NCBI RefSeq assembly: GCF_033807575.1 | Contig: NC_084728.1 | Coordinates: 9,375,451-9,439,450 of the forward strand | Length of the DNA: 64,000 nucleotides | Source of the DNA: Cydia pomonella | Lineage: Eukaryota; Arthropoda; Insecta; Lepidoptera; Tortricidae | Reading direction: 5' to 3' | Shown: positions 10,769 through 21,806 of the stretch, piece after piece | Numbering within the stretch: position 1 is the stretch's first letter | How the letters are laid out: the number at the start of each line of letters is the position of its first letter | The notes under the pieces: model-generated | Databases searched by the model: none | What the model saw: the letters and a program-made list of their open reading frames with translations, nothing else | Told to the model about the DNA's origin: nothing | Program-made: the position numbers and the translations under genes

Positions 10769-10868
10769 ATAAATAAATAAATATTAAAAGGACATTCTTA
10801 CACAAATTAACTAAGTCCCACGGTAATCCAAGAAGGCTTGTATCGTGGGTACTCAGACAACGATATAA
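10769..10868 (-). mobile_element. SINE family A tail fragment
   Basis: AAATAAATAAATATTAAAAG, then GGACATTCTTACACAAATTA and AAGGCTTGTATCGTGGGTAC match the 3' part of SINE A in reverse orientation. The tRNA-like head is missing. Confidence 0.65.
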
Positions 10869-11703
10869 CGATGTTATTTTTTATGTTATTATTTCTTGTA
10901 TTTAAATTATATAATTTGTGAAAGTTTTGATATAATAGGTAACTTATATTATTAAAACCCTAACAGATCTATCTTCTAGCTACTCTGTGTCTTTTCTTTC
11001 AATAATTAATTGGCGCCAAATTCAAGGTACCAGCAAAACAATGTCAACTTTTTGCGTTAAACATTTCGAACATTTCCAAAAAAACAATCGTCAGGGACAA
11101 ATTTCTTTCGGTTTTCTGCGCACTATACTTTTTTAACGCAGAATTAAAAATACGCTTACAGCTATTAGAATTAAGGTTTCATTTCTATTGTAGGATTTTA
11201 AATAATTTCGTCGCCATCTTGGTTTTATTTTTTTTAATTTGCGAAATTGTTTCATGCGTGTTTGGAGATAGCATTTGACAAACTTATTTATGTGATTCGA
11301 AAATTGAATTTGGCTTTGAATTCTTTGATTTTGGAGTAAACTGAACTGCATAACGTAAGTTTGTGCTTTGGATTTTATTTATTTTTATTATCAAAAGTAA
11401 ATTGGTGTGCTGGTGTTTTTCTTTATTTGACTAATTACGTATTTCTTTTCGGAATGTGCAATTGAAGAAATTTAAGTTTTTCGGTATTGCAACTATTTTT
11501 TTATTCCCACGGTACCTAATTATTCTGAATTCAAAAAAACATGAATAATAAGATTTTCAATTATTTGTTATCCGTTGACTGCTTATATTTTTAGTTATAT
11601 CTACATGACATTAAAGCTCTCCAAGGGGCCTCTACGTGTTGGATCTCTATCCCCACGCAAGCCTATCAAAAGACCGGGATTTATAGGCCCGTGAAATCCA
11701 AGC
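10869..11703. other. No recognised feature
   Basis: AT-rich sequence without inverted repeats or shared modules that I can see. A 72-residue minus-strand ORF (11133-11351) rich in K, R, N and I is not convincing. Confidence 0.3.
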
Positions 11704-12021
11704 AGATATAATAATAAATATTATAGGGACATTCTTCCACAAATTGACTAAATCCCACGGTAAGCTCAAGAAGGCTTGTGTTGTGATATATAAATAAATA
11801 AATAAATATTATGGGACATTATTACACAATTACGATATATATATATAATATTATATATATCTTTGTCTGAGTCCAAATACTTAAATGCATAGAAAACATC
11901 CATGACTCAGAAACAAATGTCTGTGTTCATCACACAAATAAATGCCCTTACCGGGATTCAAACACAGGACCATCGGGTTCATAGGCAGGGTCACTACCCA
12001 CTAGGCCAGACCGGTCGTCAC
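11704..12021 (-). mobile_element. Two overlapping SINE A insertions
   Basis: The SINE tail appears twice: ATTATAGGGACATTCTTCCA (about 11720) and ATTATGGGACATTATTACAC (about 11805). The second continues through the body to the head ACTAGGCCAGACCGGTCGTC at the right end. Either one SINE inserted into another or the tail was duplicated. Confidence 0.75.
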
Positions 12022-12369
12022 GGTGATATTCGGCTTGGCCTAGCCCCCTGTCCCTGGACACTTCACGTAATTAATGGACGCCCTCTTGCGCGTAAATCGA
12101 CTCCTGCGCAGATGTAGCCGCGCTGTCTGTTTCCGGTAACTATTTGTAAACGATTATATTTGTACAATAAGGCGGTCTTCACACTGGATGCAAATTAAGA
12201 GGAATATTTTGACTGTAACCATTTCTTTCTGAGAGCCTTATCCTGTTATACCGGGTCGGCTTTTTTTTATTCTAAGTAATTAAAAATATCTAGGCCTTTC
12301 TTCTAAGGACTTCAGCAATTCCTGAGTTTTAGACTTTTGTTCGATAGAAAAAAATATAACAAATTTAAA
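12022..12369. other. No gene recognised
   Basis: Moderately GC-rich at first (CTAGCCCCCTGTCCCTGG, GCGCAGATGTAGCCGCG), then AT-rich. No repeat family or coding region recognised. Confidence 0.3.
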
Positions 12370-12470
12370 AGTGGAAAAAATACTGTCTTGGGTGAGACTT
12401 GAACTCACGGCCTCTGGATAAAAATGGAAAATGGAGTTCAAGTCTCACCCAAGACAGTAATTTTTCCACT
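12370..12470. repeat. Inverted repeat made of a tRNA-like 3' half
   Basis: Two 37-nt arms (12370-12406, 12434-12470) are nearly perfect reverse complements around a 27-nt loop. Each contains GAGTTCAAGTCTCACCCAAG or its complement, a typical T-arm/B-box sequence. It looks like the 3' half of a tRNA or SINE duplicated in inverted orientation. No complete cloverleaf is present. Confidence 0.8.
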
Positions 12471-13128
12471 ATTAAATGTATTCTAAGCTTACTAGCATCG
12501 CTTGCAGACTTTCTGCTTGTTAAAATATAATTTATAACAAATTTTACACAAAAGTTAAACATATGAAAATTATTTCTAACAATTAGTATAAGTAGGGATA
12601 GGGATAGTAATTAAAATCCAGATAAATTCAACTAATGTAAAGCCCGTACACAAAAGATGGCGCTGTTATTCTCATGTACAGGTTTACACTTCAGTTTAGT
12701 ATTAAAAAAATCGTTTCAATAAAATTCCGCAATATGGCGCGTGATCATATATTACTGGTCAGGCTTTAATATATTATACGTATTTCGTGTATGTATAGAA
12801 CCACTTGAGTCACCCTAATGTATGACCCCTGTCTGTCCTCGCCTTAATGAGGCGGCCAATAGAGTAGATGCGGCAGATTGTTCACAGGTAAAAATATATT
12901 AAAAACTTTAAATTAAAAATGTTACACAATCCAATCAATACAAATAATAACGTCAATCGGATGAACCGGTTATGATAAAACATGCTTAAAAACCACCGCC
13001 AGAAGATTGCTTTTAATTGAAAAAACTCTAGCAAGTAAAAGTTTTACATACCAAATTTCTACTCACTCGTATTTTCTTTGTGTTATTTATTTATTTAAAC
13101 TTTATTGCATAAACATAGAAATATGGCG
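12471..13128. other. No recognised feature
   Basis: AT-rich. A TATTTATTTATTTAAACTTTATTGCATA run at 13085-13112 looks like a reversed LINE tail next to the LINE ORF fragment that begins at about 13129. Confidence 0.3.
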
Positions 13129-13201
13129 TGTTTAATGGCGAAGGAATGGTACCAATTAAACAGACTCCGCACCGAACATGGACGCTGTGCGGACTACTTG
13201 T
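13129..13201 (+). pseudogene. Jockey/CR1-like LINE ORF2 C-terminal fragment, left part
   Basis: The plus strand encodes KEWYQLNRLRTEHGRCADYL up to the TTAA target of copy A. The reading frame resumes at 16509 with CGWRDSPACDCGAP, so this is the upstream half of a LINE ORF2 C-terminus split by the TTAA element. The short 5' extent fits a 5'-truncated LINE. Known for the family: the ORF2 C-terminus of Jockey/CR1-type LINEs ends in a CxC...H...C zinc-knuckle-like motif. Confidence 0.75.
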
Positions 13202-14615
13202 TTAAGAGGAATTCCTAGTTGCGATTTTTCCATACAAACGCTCTCGACTGATTCCTCCCTGGATTTTTAACCTAGAGCAGTGATTTTTTCAAATAAGATC
13301 AATATCATCAATATCTGTGCCGCTATGTTTTGCTTTTTTGGATTATTTTATTTTGAAGAAAGATACAGCGCCTAGAAAATCGCAAAAACGGCTAAATTGA
13401 ATTGGCTGTAAAAAAAGGCACAGTATACAAATATGACAAAAAATATCCAAAAAATCAAAACATAGCGGCATAGATTATTTCTTCCTCTTGCAATTTCCAA
13501 AATTTCATAATGATTAGTTGCGTTTTGGAGGAGGAAACAGTCGAGAGCGAAACCTCGATTTTTGAGTTTTTTGAGAGTGAATTTCGGTCCGAGCTGCAGT
13601 TGTCCTTATCGCACGAATTGGAGGCGGAGACAGTTTCTAAATATACGTACACAGAAGGAATAGTGATGGGCATAACATCCTTATTAGGGATTGCAGAACC
13701 GGTACTGTTTTAAAGAACCGGGATTTTCCGGTACTTTCGGAACTGGTCTAATTATTTCATTATTTTAAATAAAACGACAGCATTTTGCGATTTGACCACC
13801 TTTCGTATTATAATTTAATAATCACATTTTCTTTTATTACGTAGTAGGCAATTTTTTTTAGAAATATAGTATTTTACATTGCTCACACTTGTGCGTCACA
13901 AGTAAAAGACTTTGATGTTTGCCACTAGATAGCAAATTTAATGAAATTACATTGACGAGGGGATTTATATATAAGTATCGCAGTCGTATTGTATAATCCG
14001 CCGTATTACATTACGGCTAGCCGATATCAAAATAAGGGCCATTTTGAAATGCGGCGGTTCAACGATTAAGGTATGTTGGGTAAATACCGGATGCGGGTGA
14101 AGAACGTAGGACATTCATTTCCCCCTAATTTGGCTTTATTTTTTAATGTTGGCAACATGGCGTCTTAGCCATTTCATTGCGCCTCGACTGTCAGTGTCCC
14201 CGCGTCGCTCAGGGAGTCGGGCTTGTGCTATGTGCAATCACAGAGAGCAAGGTAAATTTCGCGAATTCTTCCTTCTATCCGATCTTCGCTCTGTAATTTA
14301 TTTTGCGTATTGTGATGAAACTGTGTTTGTTTTTGTAATTGTGTTAACAGACCTAGCACTGCTGTAGACCGATATCCGATCTTGACCCTTCCAGGTAAAG
14401 ATCGGACCAGAAACAATCAGATCTTTACCTATTTAAAAAACAGCAGTGATTATCAAACTTTAAATTTTCTTCAATTTACCTACTGACCTTAATTATCACA
14501 TTTATTGTTTTCTTGATCACACTTTCGTACCATTATTTTTATCCAGTACCATTACCAGCGCGACGGTTACTGACAATGTAATTTTTTTAATTTCCGCAAC
14601 CCAAAGGTTGCCTTT

Positions 14616-14725
14616 CAGCGATAAGACCGCATGTTGTTTACCTGTGCTTATGTGTATGTTTTCTTTTGTATTGTTTTCTTTTATTGAGGTGTGCAATAAA
14701 GAGTATTTATATTGTATAGGGATGA
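14616..14725 (+). mobile_element. LINE 3' tail (family L-B) inside copy A
   Basis: GCGATAAGACCGCATGTTGT and TATTGAGGTGTGCAATAAAG match 35545-35655 and the reverse complement of 60953-61075. It is present at the same place in copy B (25420-25530), so it predates the A/B split. Confidence 0.65.
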
Positions 14726-15958
14726 TGATACATGTTGAAATTTATAACAAAATCGAGTAAAATAGATACCAAATGAGCAATTTTTCGCAATAAAGTACCT
14801 ACACATACGGATGCATATGTAGATGTGCACGCATACATACATTGCTAGTTTCGGATACAAAATAGAGATAGGGCTTCGAAATTAGTTTCCTTAAAATGCT
14901 TCAAGGGCTCTCTTTTCCTATATATTTACTTTACTCTTTACATACGATCCTTACATTTTATCAAAATAAAAAAAGATTGTATATCAACTATATACATATA
15001 TACATAATTGCAAAATTAAACCAACAAAATCGCAATTTTAATTATTTTCCATACTTCAAGATGGGCTCTCAGTGACCTTGACCTTTTTAAAGAACTACTT
15101 AGTCTTTTTGATTTCTAAGTTTGATTCTTATTTTTTTGGCGACCTTCATTAAAAATGACTGGGCACGATTATTTTTTATTTTGATTTTTGTCCCTCCTAC
15201 TTAAGTACTTAATATCTTCCAGTACATTCCATTCAATAAACAATACATTTACACTTTCCCTAAACCTGTACAGTTCACGAAATCTTAAATTGTCAAAACT
15301 TCGTAACGTATCTATTATTTTAGCGGTTTTTTTTATTACTTCGGGTAAACCTTACAATAAGAGGTTTCTTAGCACATTGTTTACTTATCAAATTGCCTTA
15401 TGACATAGGTATCAAAGTTTGAGAGCCACAATTTTACCAATTTTTGTATCAGGGTTAAGATCGGATACAAAAGGGTAGACACCGGACCTATTTCTTTGTG
15501 ATACCTTATTCTCTTTCCATTAGAAGCATTTTTTTTTTCACCATCCAATGTTCTCCCTTGATGGCAAAACACTCATTACCCTAAAAAAAGTATGTCTCAT
15601 CTTTACACAGGTACAAAACTAAAACCGTTCTGTATTGAAAATTACCAAAATTCAGGCCGAATCTACGGTTATTATTTAACGATTCGCTATGTACTTCAAG
15701 AATCTGTCACGTGTTGAGATCTCGAAAAAACATTTTTTCACGAGTTCTCTCAATTGGTCCCAAAATTGTCCGGCATTATCCCAACATACTTTACCCAGAT
15801 TGTCATTGCGATACGTACGTTCTTCAATAAGGCGGCCAAAGTTTAGCCCCATCGTACTACAAGTTAAATAGATTGTAGTTTAACCATAGGTATATTTATA
15901 CCTACTTACAAAATTTCACAATACACCATGATCACTCCCAACTTACTGATACGGATAG

Positions 15959-16098
15959 GTACAGTCAAGTGTAAAAATATGAGTGTACACATCTTACTCA
16001 AAAATATGTCCCATAGCATCTTATTCCAGTGTAATAAGAGCGAAGTACCATATTTATGAGACGATTCTTTCGATACATATTTTTGCACTTCACTGTAC
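15959..16098. mobile_element. Foldback MITE 'GTACAGTCAAGTG' inside copy A
   Basis: Begins GTACAGTCAAGTGTAAAAAT and ends with the approximate inverse AAAAATATG..CACTTCACTGTAC. The same MITE is in copy B, where the LTR retrotransposon has split it (left part 26723-26779, right part 31579-31655). Confidence 0.75.
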
Positions 16099-16508
16099 GA
16101 CGACAACTGAAGCTGAGTGAGACATCATTCTTTTTTGCAGTTTTTACCTATATGGTAATTAATATCAATCAATCATTTATTATTTCGTCATCATAGGTTT
16201 AAAATACATTTAGTACAGGTGATAGGGTGTTTGGTATTAGGGTGTAATAGATACAGTATAATATAAAAATTAAAAACAATATTACGTGGTAACAACAAAA
16301 ACAACTTGCGTCGGGCAGCGCAGAATAAATTCCGTCCGGCTCGCGGGCGATGTCGACGGAATGGCGCGCAATGAGCGAGCGCACGAGTCTCGCGTCTGTG
16401 TGCGCGCACTCACACTTAGATAGCTCCGGCTCCCGCCCACCGCAGCGCGACAGAAACATAGCTTCAAAAATTCGAGATTTGAAAAGTTGCTCAGCTAGGA
16501 ATTGCTCT

Positions 16509-16735
16509 TAAGTGTGGTTGGCGAGACTCACCAGCGTGCGACTGCGGGGCCCCAGTGCAGACTATACACCACATTATACATAATTGCCCGATACGGAAAT
16601 TTGTTGGAGAGGCCCTAGATCTTTACTCACCTAATGCAAACGCTGCCCAATGGGTGAAGAACTTAGATATTGTATTATAATTCATAATTAAGCGACTCTG
16701 TAAATGCCATACGAATAAATAATAAATAAATGGCG
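16509..16735 (+). pseudogene. Jockey/CR1-like LINE ORF2 C-terminus and 3' tail, right part
   Basis: Plus-strand translation from 16509 gives CGWRDSPACDCGAP, then VQTIHHIIHNCPIRKF and QWVKNLDIVL before a TAA at about 16678. The C-x-C...H...C arrangement is typical of the end of Jockey/CR1 ORF2. An AT-rich 3' UTR ends in AATAAATAATAAATAAATGG. Joined to 13129-13201 across one TTAA, the frame is continuous, so copy A inserted into this LINE. Truncated and non-functional. Confidence 0.8.
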
Positions 16736-17831
16736 ATATTACGTACTAAAATGTTATACGACTTTCAATACGCCTTCAATTGATAACATGTTTATATCTA
16801 GCTTTGAATAATATCTTATAATGAAGCACACTTTTTACTCGTATGTGTAAATAAAGCAAATATGCTTGTGGTAGGTTTTATAAATAGTATTTCTTTTATA
16901 TTAATCTTACGGATCTAGAAGGAAGTCTTTTCATAATTACTCTCCAAACAAAAGTCTCAGCTGTGTGATTAATAATAATAAGTTACAAATAAGTCGCATG
17001 GCAGCAGATTCAGACAACCTTAGGTATCCAAATGAGTCCGCTAAAAAAATCCTACATGCGCGTATACGTCAGACAACATGAATCTAAATAGATACCCTAA
17101 AAACTCCATACAAAATCAATCGGGGCCCAAATTTTCATATAAAAAGTGCCTCAGGAAAAATGGGCCGTGTACTATTCAGGATGATTCTATCGTGAAAACT
17201 TGAAACGCGAAAGAATGAAAAAATGGAATTATAAAATTAAATGTTACATATTTACTACATTTATTACATACTGGCCTTAGCGTCTATTTCAGACGATCTA
17301 TAGTGCAATGTTCGCAAAACATCTTTTTTGGTGACTGAAAAGACCGATGCGAGAACGGCATACTTTGCCACAGAGCTGGCAAGGGAAGTTCGCGACGGAC
17401 TGTGACGTTTCGCTACATAAGCTACATTTATTAAGATTATAAGAACTTTGCGTATGACCTATGTATTGTCATAGTGGACTATCTTTGCCCGCTATACTCT
17501 ATGCCCCTCACCAAAGCAGGCTAAGTCAGAAACCACTCAAATTTAAATCCAAATAATTGAAGCGGCGACAAGCGTTCGTAAAGCTAAAATAATTAATTTC
17601 TTGATTCGTGCCAAGGCCGTGCTTCAGGCGAAATTTCAGCAAAGTATGGCACTCGACAAATGAGGTTTTTGTAAAGGTTTTTATGAAAGGAAATTATTTA
17701 ATCATAATATTATATTTAAGATTTTTTTTTAATATCCGTCCGTACCAAATAAGTTTACTTGTAAGGATTTTGTCAGTTATTATACTTATTATGTAGCTTC
17801 TGCACGTGACTTCCTTCGCGTAAAATAATTT
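16736..17831. other. No gene; one dispersed repeat
   Basis: 16999-17210 shares CAACCTTAGGTATCC, CTAAAAAAATCCT and CTCAGGAAAAATGG..TTCTATCGT with 58488-58745, as an ordered repeat pair. The remainder is AT-rich with no recognised coding sequence. Confidence 0.45.
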
Positions 17832-18090
17832 ACGGCCCGATTCGAAGAAATGCGATGACGATAAGTTCTGATTTAGATAAGTTCTCACTTAGATATCGTT
17901 TGTATGTCGTATAATTGACAGAAGCAGCTCGATTCGGGCAACCAATGTCATTTTGACGTTAGAAATATCGCAGATAGATCTTATTAGGATCGCAGCGGGA
18001 TCGAAATAAACGTCAATTTTGACGTGACGTTTAGTTATCGATCTTATTAAGATCTTAAACGTGTCTTAATCATTCTTCGAATCGGGCCGT
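17832..18090. mobile_element. Foldback MITE GGCCCGATTCGAA, copy 2
   Basis: Begins ACGGCCCGATTCGAAGAAAT and ends CATTCTTCGAATCGGGCCGT, a perfect 15-bp terminal inverted repeat. The interior resembles 180-409 in part (TTCTGTCAATTATACGAC-type segment, GATCTTATTAGGATCGCAGC), but inverted. Flanking bases are TTT and TTA. Confidence 0.85.
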
Positions 18091-18147
18091 TTAACCACGT
18101 TTTTACTCCTTATATACTCCGTTTTTTTTAAGATAAGAATTTTTCTT

Positions 18148-18769
18148 CTAGACTTAAATCGACCGGGATATGAACCGTGATTACCTTTTATATTATTTTT
18201 GAGCTCCCGATATTTCGACGCAGTTATAGTTTCTATTTTTCTCCGTGAGCTTCTACGGAGTATCGTCTTATCTATTGTTTAAAAACCGCAAAGGCGCGTG
18301 CCACTATGAAAAAATGGTAAGGCCGCATAGGTAGCGTTTATTGAATTGCTACTCTATTGAGCACGGAATAAGATTCATTATGAACTAATACAGAATTCTA
18401 ACAGAATAGCTGTCTGATCTCTATTGGTGCGTCTAAGGTAGGCGACTAAACGCTCTCAAACCAGCTTAACTTGTGACACTGTGATCCGAAACAAAGATAC
18501 GTATTCGAAGACCTCGCTTGCACTGGTAATGCGAGTGCACGGCTAGCTAGCGCCAAGGAAGCAATGTTATGTTTCTCGAGGAGCAGGTAAAAAACAGGGC
18601 CGGATTTTCACACAAATATATTTGGGTGGTTTTACGTTATTTAATTATAACTCGTCGGTCACCGCCAGTTACCCGTGAACAAGATGCATATAACTGCCTC
18701 AAAATATCGGGAGCTCAAAAACAATATAAAAGGTAATCACGGTTTATATCCCGGTCGATTTAAGTCTAG
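18148..18769. mobile_element. 0.62-kb inverted-repeat element
   Basis: Arms of about 85 bp: CTAGACTTAAATCGACCGGG...GAGCTCCCGATATTT at the left, with the reverse complement AAATATCGGGAGCTC...CCCGGTCGATTTAAGTCTAG at the right (18684-18769). No ORF inside. Target duplication unclear. Confidence 0.75.
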
Positions 18770-19325
18770 TGAAACTAACCGTGAATCATTTACTTTAGAA
18801 TTTTTCTAACCTCAAAAGTAGTGGTAATTACCTTTTTAATCCTAAATGCTAGGGTTCTTATGATATCTAATATTGCGGTACAATACGTAAACGATAATAT
18901 AATTCATTAATTAGTTACTCAGATTTAATTTTGGACGAAAAAAGTTACGACTTTTGAGGTTATAAAATTTCTAATGTGAAAAACAAACGCAAAAAATTCT
19001 CTTCAATTTCAAAATACTTTTTCATCACATTTGCTTGTAACCGGTATTATTGTATGCCAGAATACTGAGCTGGAATTAGCTATATGACGCCCACGGCCAT
19101 AAGTTTTACTTTTAAAATAAGTACTTGCTTTTAATTTTATGGCTTTTACTTATTAATGTTTGCATGCTGATACTTTGTAGTTTATGATGAGATTTTTTAT
19201 AAATTTGGCTTCGGCTTCAATGTGATTTATATCATAAAATGAAATAATCTAGAATCTATAATTTCAGGTTCAGCGTAGATATGTTAAATTAAGGTTGAAA
19301 TGAAAGTGCCTATCAAGGGGAAACA
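18770..19325. other. No recognised feature
   Basis: AT-rich sequence with no shared module, palindrome or coding signal that I can identify. Confidence 0.3.
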
Positions 19326-19769
19326 TTAAGAGGCTGTCAACACCCAATGTCTTTGAAATTGATGTTACTTAAACAGTTTTTTAAGAAAGACTATTTGAAT
19401 TAGTCAAGTAAGAAAAATATATGTTCATATTAATTATATTTCAAAGACCGTGGTTGTACTCGATACATGATAGAACGAAATCGGCTCGATAGAAAATAAT
19501 TGCAAAGATTGGTCTTAAAATCACAATTAAACGGTTTTATGTCTTTATTGTTTTGACTTATGGGTCTGCAATTAAAATCACAATTTCAAAACATTTATAT
19601 GTAAACCGTGGTCGAGTAAAATATTACACTAATAATCCACTTTTTTTATTTAAATATTTTTCTTATTATTCCCTTGCCCAGGCCCAGTAACATGCGACAG
19701 TGCTATCTCATTTAGGTACTTCGATACAAATAGACAGTGTGCGCGCTTTAGGTATTGACAGCCTCTTAA
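19326..19769. mobile_element. 0.44-kb TTAA-flanked MITE with GAGGCTGTCAA termini
   Basis: TTAAGAGGCTGTCAACACC at the left and GGTATTGACAGCCTCTTAA at the right, with TTAA at 19326-19329 and 19766-19769. TIRs differ from those of the 3.3-kb family, so this is a separate TTAA group. It lies exactly at the TTAA that begins the neighbouring element at 19766. Confidence 0.85.
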
Positions 19770-20210
19770 TGGTCATTTTTCCATACAAATGTTATCGACA
19801 TTTTCCTCTCTTTATTTTGGCTTTAATGTTTTTTAAATATGAGTTCAATATTACCAGTACCTGTGTATACGTTTTGCTTTTGTTAATATTCTTGTTTTTA
19901 TAAGTTACTAAAAAAGCTCTAAAAACTGTCAAATAAATGCGCCATAAACAGACGTCTCATACAAAATCGGCAACAATAAACGCAAAAATCAAAACTAAGA
20001 GACACAGATAATTATTTTATCATTCCGTTTCCAAAATTTCGTTATGATTGGTTAAGTTTTGGGACAGGAAAATGTTGAAACCGAAACCTCGATTTCTAAT
20101 ATATTTCCGCAGGATTTTTCGCCTATAGGCGAAAGGCGTCTGCAGCTTATAAGCTGCAGACGCCTCAGCGCGACGGAGATATTTACCTAAAATTCTTAAA
20201 TTTTAAAAAG
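19766..20210 (+). mobile_element. Diverged relative of the TTAA 3.3-kb family
   Basis: TTAATGGTCATTTTTCCATA, then CGACATTTTCCTCTC and, further on, TTCCAAAATTTCGTTATGAT and CCGAAACCTCGATTTCTAAT follow the order of modules in copies A and B (13220-13570). GCGCGACGGAGAT near 20168 resembles the GCGCGACAGAAAC end module. Right boundary uncertain. Confidence 0.5.
20117..20165. repeat. Two abutting perfect palindromes
   Basis: 20117-20134 reads TTTCGCCTATAGGCGAAA (18 bp, perfect). 20134-20165 is a perfect 32-bp palindrome centred on TTATAA, with half-site AGGCGTCTGCAGCTTA. They share one base. Could form adjacent hairpins. Confidence 0.9.
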
Positions 20211-21285
20211 GACTGCTGGTATTTCCTCATTATAACTGAACTCACATCACAATAAACACAGTTATCTATAACATACAACCCTTAATAAATAAAATTCAGA
20301 CAAAAACGCATCATAAAAGATCACTATTATTAAAAATACATATTTACATCCCGCTCTAATTAAATATAATTGTTGAAACTAAGAATTAAAGCTATTAAAA
20401 ATATTAGTATGGAAACATACCAACCCTTTATGGGTTTGAATAGGAATATAAAAGAAATGGAAATCAAATGCTGTCAAAAAGTATTTTATTAATCAGTTAG
20501 TATAGTCTAAGAGCAAGTCATTAATATTTAAGGAGTTAGATTTTAAATCGCGCGCGATACGCGTCATACTCGTGAACGGGTGCTGTTTGTGGAGACTGGT
20601 CTGTTTAAACTAACTTTATTGAGTATATAATTACAGTGAGACACCTCATTCGGTTTTCGTATGTTTCTTTTATCCTAATGAATGTTTTAATTATACGGAA
20701 TTTTGACTCTTAGAGACTCTATACATCTCTAAGAATAATTTGATAAAAGTCATTTAGTTCTGACATTTAGAGATATTTACACCTCTAAATAATTTTAGAT
20801 TCTTTTTGTATCTGTTTGTTTTTTTATTATTATTATTTTAGTTATTTTTTTGTAATTGTATTTTATACTCAATTTAGATGTGCTTGTTTTTATTTGTATG
20901 TAAATTCCATGTTGACGTGTAAAAGTGCCCTTGTGGCCTGTTTTCTGAATAAATGTTGAAGTTGAAGAAGTTGAAATTATGGTTAGAAATTGAATAATAT
21001 GCTATCATCATGTATTTTCTTTAAACAGACGTCATGTTTTATAGATTCAAATCACTGTACTCCTTACTTAATGATATAAAAGTAAATATTTGCCTATTAG
21101 GGTAAAATTATTTTAAATTGCAGAGACAGCTATAAAGAGTGCTGAGTTCATAAGCCATAACATGCATAAGTGTATGTTTCATAATTAGTATTCCTAATAA
21201 AAAAGATAGATTTTTACACTTTAAATACTTAGTACTTCCTGTTTAATGTCGAGAAGGTATATATGCCATGAACATTTATTAATTA
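20211..21285. other. No gene; LINE tail at 20930-20985
   Basis: AT-rich. GTGCCCTTGTGGCCTGTTTT, CTGAATAAATG, then TTGAAGTTGAAGAAGTTGAA is a typical LINE 3' end with a TTGAA-type tail. Paired TCTTAGAGACTC/TCTCTAAG words occur around 20710-20790. No coding sequence recognised. Confidence 0.4.
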
Positions 21286-21525
21286 ACATTAATGGTAATT
21301 TTTCCATACAAATGTTTTCGACATTTTCCTCTCTGAATTTTGGCAGTAGATGTTTTTTTTTTACATGAGTTCAATATCACCAGTACCTGTCTCTGTACGT
21401 TTTGCTTTTGTTGATATTCTTGTTTTTATACGAACTAGAAACAAAACGCACTAAAAACGGTCAAATAAATGTGCCGTGAGCAGACGCCTATCATACAAAC
21501 TCGACAACAATAAAAATTAACATTG
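21286..21525 (+). mobile_element. TTAA-family related fragment, second copy of the 19766 type
   Basis: CATTAATGGTAATTTTTCCA, TTCGACATTTTCCTCTC, ACGTTTTGCTTTTGTTGATA and CGGTCAAATAAATGTGCC parallel 19766-19960 in order. It lacks the MITE that sits directly before the other copy. Confidence 0.6.
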
Positions 21526-21659
21526 ACATCATACCAGTAATTACTTCATATTCGGATAACTTATATTTTTCTACTCATTCAGTTATTTAAAAATTTAAAA
21601 TGTTATAATAAATATTAAAAAAGTAAGGTAAAAGTCACAAAGAAAAAGGATGTAACTCT

Positions 21660-21806
21660 GCCTAACAGCGCGGCTTACGTGGGCGATGACTCACGAATGC
21701 GACGCGGCGCGGCGCGGCGGCCCAACGGCATTCGGAGAGATTGAATTCACCCGCGCCACGCCGCGCCGCCGCCGCTCCGCTTCGCGTTCGCGAGTTATTT
21801 GCTCAG
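21660..21806 (+). promoter_or_regulatory. CpG-dense patch ending in a splice donor: candidate first exon/promoter
   Basis: About 150 bp far richer in G+C and CpG than its surroundings (GCGACGCGGCGCGGCGCGGC, ACGCCGCGCCGCCGCCGCTC), ending GCTCAG|GTAAGA at 21806/21807, a near-consensus donor. Lepidopteran first exons are often like this. There is no downstream exon in view and no TATA box is apparent. Antisense and sense ORFs across it are compositional. It could instead belong to a GC-rich transposon. Confidence 0.3.

Larger units (their letters stand above)
13202..16511 (+). mobile_element. 3.3-kb non-autonomous TTAA element, copy A (piggyBac-like)
   Basis: Flanked by TTAA (13202-13205 and 16508-16511). 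Terminal inverted repeats are GAGGAATTCCTAG (left) and GAGCAATTCCTAG (right, read inward), one mismatch in 13. TTAA duplication with short TIRs is the hallmark of piggyBac-type elements. The longest ORF is about 70 codons with no transposase motif, so mobilisation must be in trans. The interior holds an L-B LINE tail (14616-14725), a foldback MITE (15959-16098) and an exon-like GC-rich patch (14150-14251). Copy B (23721-32054) is nearly identical apart from large insertions, implying recent activity. Confidence 0.9.

Noticed and set aside
13510..13713. Conserved 67-codon ORF in copies A and B
   Set aside because: The two copies are nearly identical overall, so conservation says nothing about coding; no domain is recognised and the opposite strand is also open.
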